From: Bacteroidota bacterium
GTDB taxonomy: Bacteria > Bacteroidota > Bacteroidia > Bacteroidales > Lentimicrobiaceae
Direction: 5' to 3'
NCBI GenBank assembly: GCA_023434665.1
Contig: JAEYSM010000040.1
Location: 8,898-72,897, forward strand
Length of the DNA: 64,000 nt
In this document: positions 62,156-64,000 of the stretch, in pieces
Layout of the letters: the number at the start of each line of letters is the position of its first letter
Numbering within the stretch: the first letter of the stretch is position 1
Notes under the pieces: generated by a model
Seen by the model: only the letters and a program-made list of their open reading frames with translations
The model's database searches: none
What the model was told of the DNA's origin: nothing
Translations under genes and position numbers: made by a program

Positions 62156-62531
62156 ATTCGTGATTTATTTATTTTGTGTGTTGTATTGATGCAATACGAA
62201 AAATTTATATTACTAGCTTAGTCAGCCTTTTATTCTTGGTACAATGTTAAGCAATTTCTTAATATAATCGTCTCATTTTGTAGACAAATTGACACTATAA
62301 GCGACAAAAAAGTTATGCAATCGTTTGCAATATTTTAATGTTTTAAGTTAGAATATCCTATTTATATGGATTAGGCTCATATATTGTTTTCTCGATTCAG
62401 GACATACAAATCCGAAGAACATTTCAGATACCATTTAGCCAACTACGACTAAATCCTGCCAGTAACTTTATCATAAAAGCTTTTAGTATTTAAAATTAAC
62501 CTATTTTTATCCAAATTCTTGTATTTGGGAC
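62156..62531. other. Divergent control region between SusC and LacI genes
   Basis: A 376-bp gap with a LacI-type palindrome at 62316-62329. No full TTG-N19..21-TAnnTTTG match was found for either gene, and no coding sequence is apparent. Confidence 0.6.
62316..62329. promoter_or_regulatory. LacI-family operator
   Basis: TGCAATCGTTTGCA is a 14-bp near palindrome (12 of 14 positions) with the central CG that LacI/PurR-type proteins read with their hinge helix. It lies 161 bp before SusC and 203 bp before the lacI-type gene. Confidence 0.75.
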
Positions 62532-63542
62532 ATGAAATCTCATCTTATTTCTATAAATGACATTGCTAAAGCTTTAGGTATTTCACCTTCAACTGTGTCG
62601 CGTGCTCTGAAAGATCATCCTGATATTAGCACAGAAACAAAGAGAATTGTTCAACAATATGCTTCCGAAGTAAATTATCGCCCTAATGCCTTAGCTCTAA
62701 GTCTAAAGACACAAAGATCATTTACCCTTGGCCTGATAATACCTCAAATAGTTCATCACTTTTTCTCTTCCATCATCAGTGGAATTGAAGAATTGGCTTA
62801 TTCTAAAGGATATCGGTTAATCATTTGTCAGTCTAATGAGGATTTTAACCGGGAAGTTATTAATACCCAGGTTCTTTTTGACCACAGAGTAGATGGTATT
62901 TTAATTTCTCAAAGTAAAACGACATATGACTCCGGCCATTTTAAAGATCTGATTGATAGTGGAATTCCGCTTGTATTTTTTGATCGTATATGTGAAACTC
63001 TGGCAACTGACAGAATTCTGACTGACGATTTGGGAGGCTCCTACCTGGCAACCTCACATTTGATTGAAAAAGGAGCAAGAAAAATACTTCACCTTTCATC
63101 GCCGGGACATCTCCAAATAGGAAGATTGAGGACAGAAGGTTTCTTGAAAGCAATTGCAGACAATGGTCTGAATATAGACGATCAAAAAATCCTACAGTGC
63201 GACACAAGGGAGGAAGTATTCGCTCTTAAAGACAATATTCTGGAAACAGCCTCTGAAATAGATGGAATTTTTGCAGTGAATGATTTCACTGCCATTGCAG
63301 CAATGCAAATAATTCAAATGGCAGGCTATAAAATACCCGAGGATATTAAAGTAGTTGGTTTTGGAAATGACCCTATAGCTAGTATCGCATATCCTGCATT
63401 AACCACTATTGAACAGGATGGATTCAGAATTGGGAATACTGCTGTTGATATTCTTCTCAAAAGAATTGAAAACCCCACCACATTTATTGATTTCCAGAAT
63501 ATTGTAATCCCTGTTAAACTATTTCTTCGCGAATCAAGTTAA
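62532..63542 (+). CDS. LacI-family transcriptional regulator
   Basis: A 336-aa LacI regulator. It has a HTH at about 8-27 (INDIAKALGISPSTVSRALK), a hinge helix (NALALSLKTQ), and a periplasmic-binding-protein-like effector domain (about 64-330, with TLGLIIPQIVHHFFSSII, RVDGILIS, DGIFAVNDFTAIAAM, GFGNDPIASIAYPALTTIEQ). It is divergent from the SusCDE operon and probably controls it. LacI control of SusCD loci is known for alpha-glucan (maltodextrin) systems in Bacteroidota. The inducer is unknown. Confidence 0.94.
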   Translation: MKSHLISINDIAKALGISPSTVSRALKDHPDISTETKRIVQQYASEVNYRPNALALSLKTQRSFTLGLIIPQIVHHFFSSIISGIEELAYSKGYRLIICQSNEDFNREVINTQVLFDHRVDGILISQSKTTYDSGHFKDLIDSGIPLVFFDRICETLATDRILTDDLGGSYLATSHLIEKGARKILHLSSPGHLQIGRLRTEGFLKAIADNGLNIDDQKILQCDTREEVFALKDNILETASEIDGIFAVNDFTAIAAMQIIQMAGYKIPEDIKVVGFGNDPIASIAYPALTTIEQDGFRIGNTAVDILLKRIENPTTFIDFQNIVIPVKLFLRESS

Positions 63543-63731
63543 ATGGGTTTTTAGGGAGGCGATTTTACGTTTATCCTCAAATATGCTACGTTTGATAATT
63601 AATCCCTGACGTTTGATAATTTGTTCACTTTCTATTTATTAAATGTTACACCTTTGTTTCACAATAAAATAAATCATTCCCGATGCAATAAAGTGTTCCC
63701 GGCATTGTTGCATTTTAATCTCACCTACATT

Positions 63732-63759
63732 AAAAAACCTGCGTCCGGCAGGTTTTTTT
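63732..63759 (+). terminator. Terminator after the LacI gene
   Basis: Arms AAAAAACCTGC and GCAGGTTTTTT with loop GTCCG, followed by a T-tract. Confidence 0.92.
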
Positions 63760-63880
63760 CTTTATATGTCACAGGGATAACCATTAACCATAAAGGCTTT
63801 TGCCATATAGTGTGATAACCATTGTTATCCATACCAGATTATTTCCTGTCCTTAGTTTACCTAGATGTTTACAAAATCGA

Positions 63881-64000
63881 GTAGGAGGAAAATAAAATAG
63901 TTTTCCTCCTATTTTATTTTCCGACCTCTCACACCACCGTACGTACGGTTCTCGTATACGGCGGTTCCTTAATAAACGATTCTAACCTTTAAGTAATGAT
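63881..64000 (-). mobile_element. 3' end of a group II intron (truncated by window edge)
   Basis: Reading the minus strand from 64000 down, a domain V-like hairpin (63965-63933) is followed by GTGTGAGAGG and then a 14-bp inverted repeat (63922-63909 with 63900-63887) that could be domain VI. This is the usual order at the 3' end of bacterial group II introns. The intron body and any reverse transcriptase gene lie beyond the window. The exact 3' splice junction, about 63875-63885, is not fixed. Confidence 0.75.
63933..63965 (-). ncRNA. Group II intron domain V
   Basis: The minus strand folds as ACCGCCGTA paired with TACGGTGGT (9 bp, one G-U), then an upper TACG/CGTA helix closed by an AGAAC loop, with a 2-nt CG bulge on the 3' side. 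A 33-nt stem with a CGC triad and a 2-nt bulge is the domain V signature. Confidence 0.78.

Larger units (their letters stand above)
63543..64000. other. Non-coding tail with lacI terminator and group II intron 3' end
   Basis: The 458 bp after the LacI gene contain the terminator at 63732-63759, a direct repeat of GATAACCATT (63776 and 63814) whose second copy forms a GATAAC/GTTATC inverted repeat, and the intron end from about 63881. No gene is apparent. Confidence 0.6.

Noticed and set aside
63621..63815. 64-codon open frame after the LacI gene
   Set aside because: It runs through the lacI terminator hairpin and has no protein-like features.

Overview
The window is a 64 kb chromosomal stretch of a Bacteroidota (CFB group) bacterium, most likely a Bacteroidales/Marinilabiliales-type or related environmental anaerobe; the exact genus cannot be read from the sequence. 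The evidence is a SusC/SusD/SusE outer-membrane cassette, TonB-dependent receptors with carboxypeptidase-regulatory-like N-termini, C-terminal type IX secretion (T9SS) sorting domains, a PorE-like OmpA protein, a fused SecDF, and repeated promoters of the Bacteroidota form TTG-N19..21-TAnnTTTG with almost no Shine-Dalgarno sequences. The DNA is AT-rich and mostly densely packed housekeeping genes.

Layout. 1-6.2 kb: 3' part of uvrA, a LOG-family gene, a small retropepsin-like protein and a secreted FG-GAP/T9SS protein. 6.3-16 kb: secDF, a TatA/B-type subunit, a PorE-like OmpA protein with an extra C-terminal retropepsin-like domain, purM, prfA and pyrF, then an 11-bp tandem repeat array. 16-22.6 kb: ilvE, htpG, a LemA-TPM-TPM operon, a pirin and tRNA-Ser(TGA). 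22.6-29.5 kb: a secreted GH3 glycosidase with a CBM6-like domain, a GWxTD protein, a family 2 glycosyltransferase overlapping a Gdx/SugE-type SMR exporter, aroQ and a lipoprotein. 29.5-33.4 kb: a TPP riboswitch in front of a TonB-dependent receptor (predicted thiamin receptor), smpB behind a 38-bp repeat carrying promoter-like boxes, and a periplasmic thioredoxin. 33.5-36.8 kb: a probable metal (copper-like) cluster of HMA protein, TonB receptor and Cys/His-rich protein. 37-45.6 kb: a SNF2 helicase with a sliding-clamp-type motif, tRNA-His, an orphan OppC-like permease, a DUF5723-like protein, a membrane protein coupled to a rhomboid protease, and YqgE. 45.7-54.6 kb: a murL-murD pair (alternative route to D-glutamate in peptidoglycan), ribosomal protein THX, a TPR protein, fmt, HU, 3-methyladenine glycosylase coupled to recQ, and aroK. 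54.6-63.6 kb: rlmD and a LacI-controlled SusC-SusD-SusE uptake locus with a good LacI-type operator in the divergent control region. The right edge (about 63.88-64.0 kb) holds the 3' end of a group II intron on the minus strand, cut by the window.

Functional themes are envelope biogenesis and export (SecDF, Tat, PorE-like, T9SS cargo), TonB-dependent uptake (thiamin, metal, glycan), and core information processing. I see no CRISPR array, prophage, toxin-antitoxin or restriction system. The most informative items are the murL-murD pair, the THI-box TonB receptor, the retropepsin-like domain fused to a PorE-like protein, the QLDLF motif in the SNF2 helicase, the two intergenic tandem repeats and the intron end.
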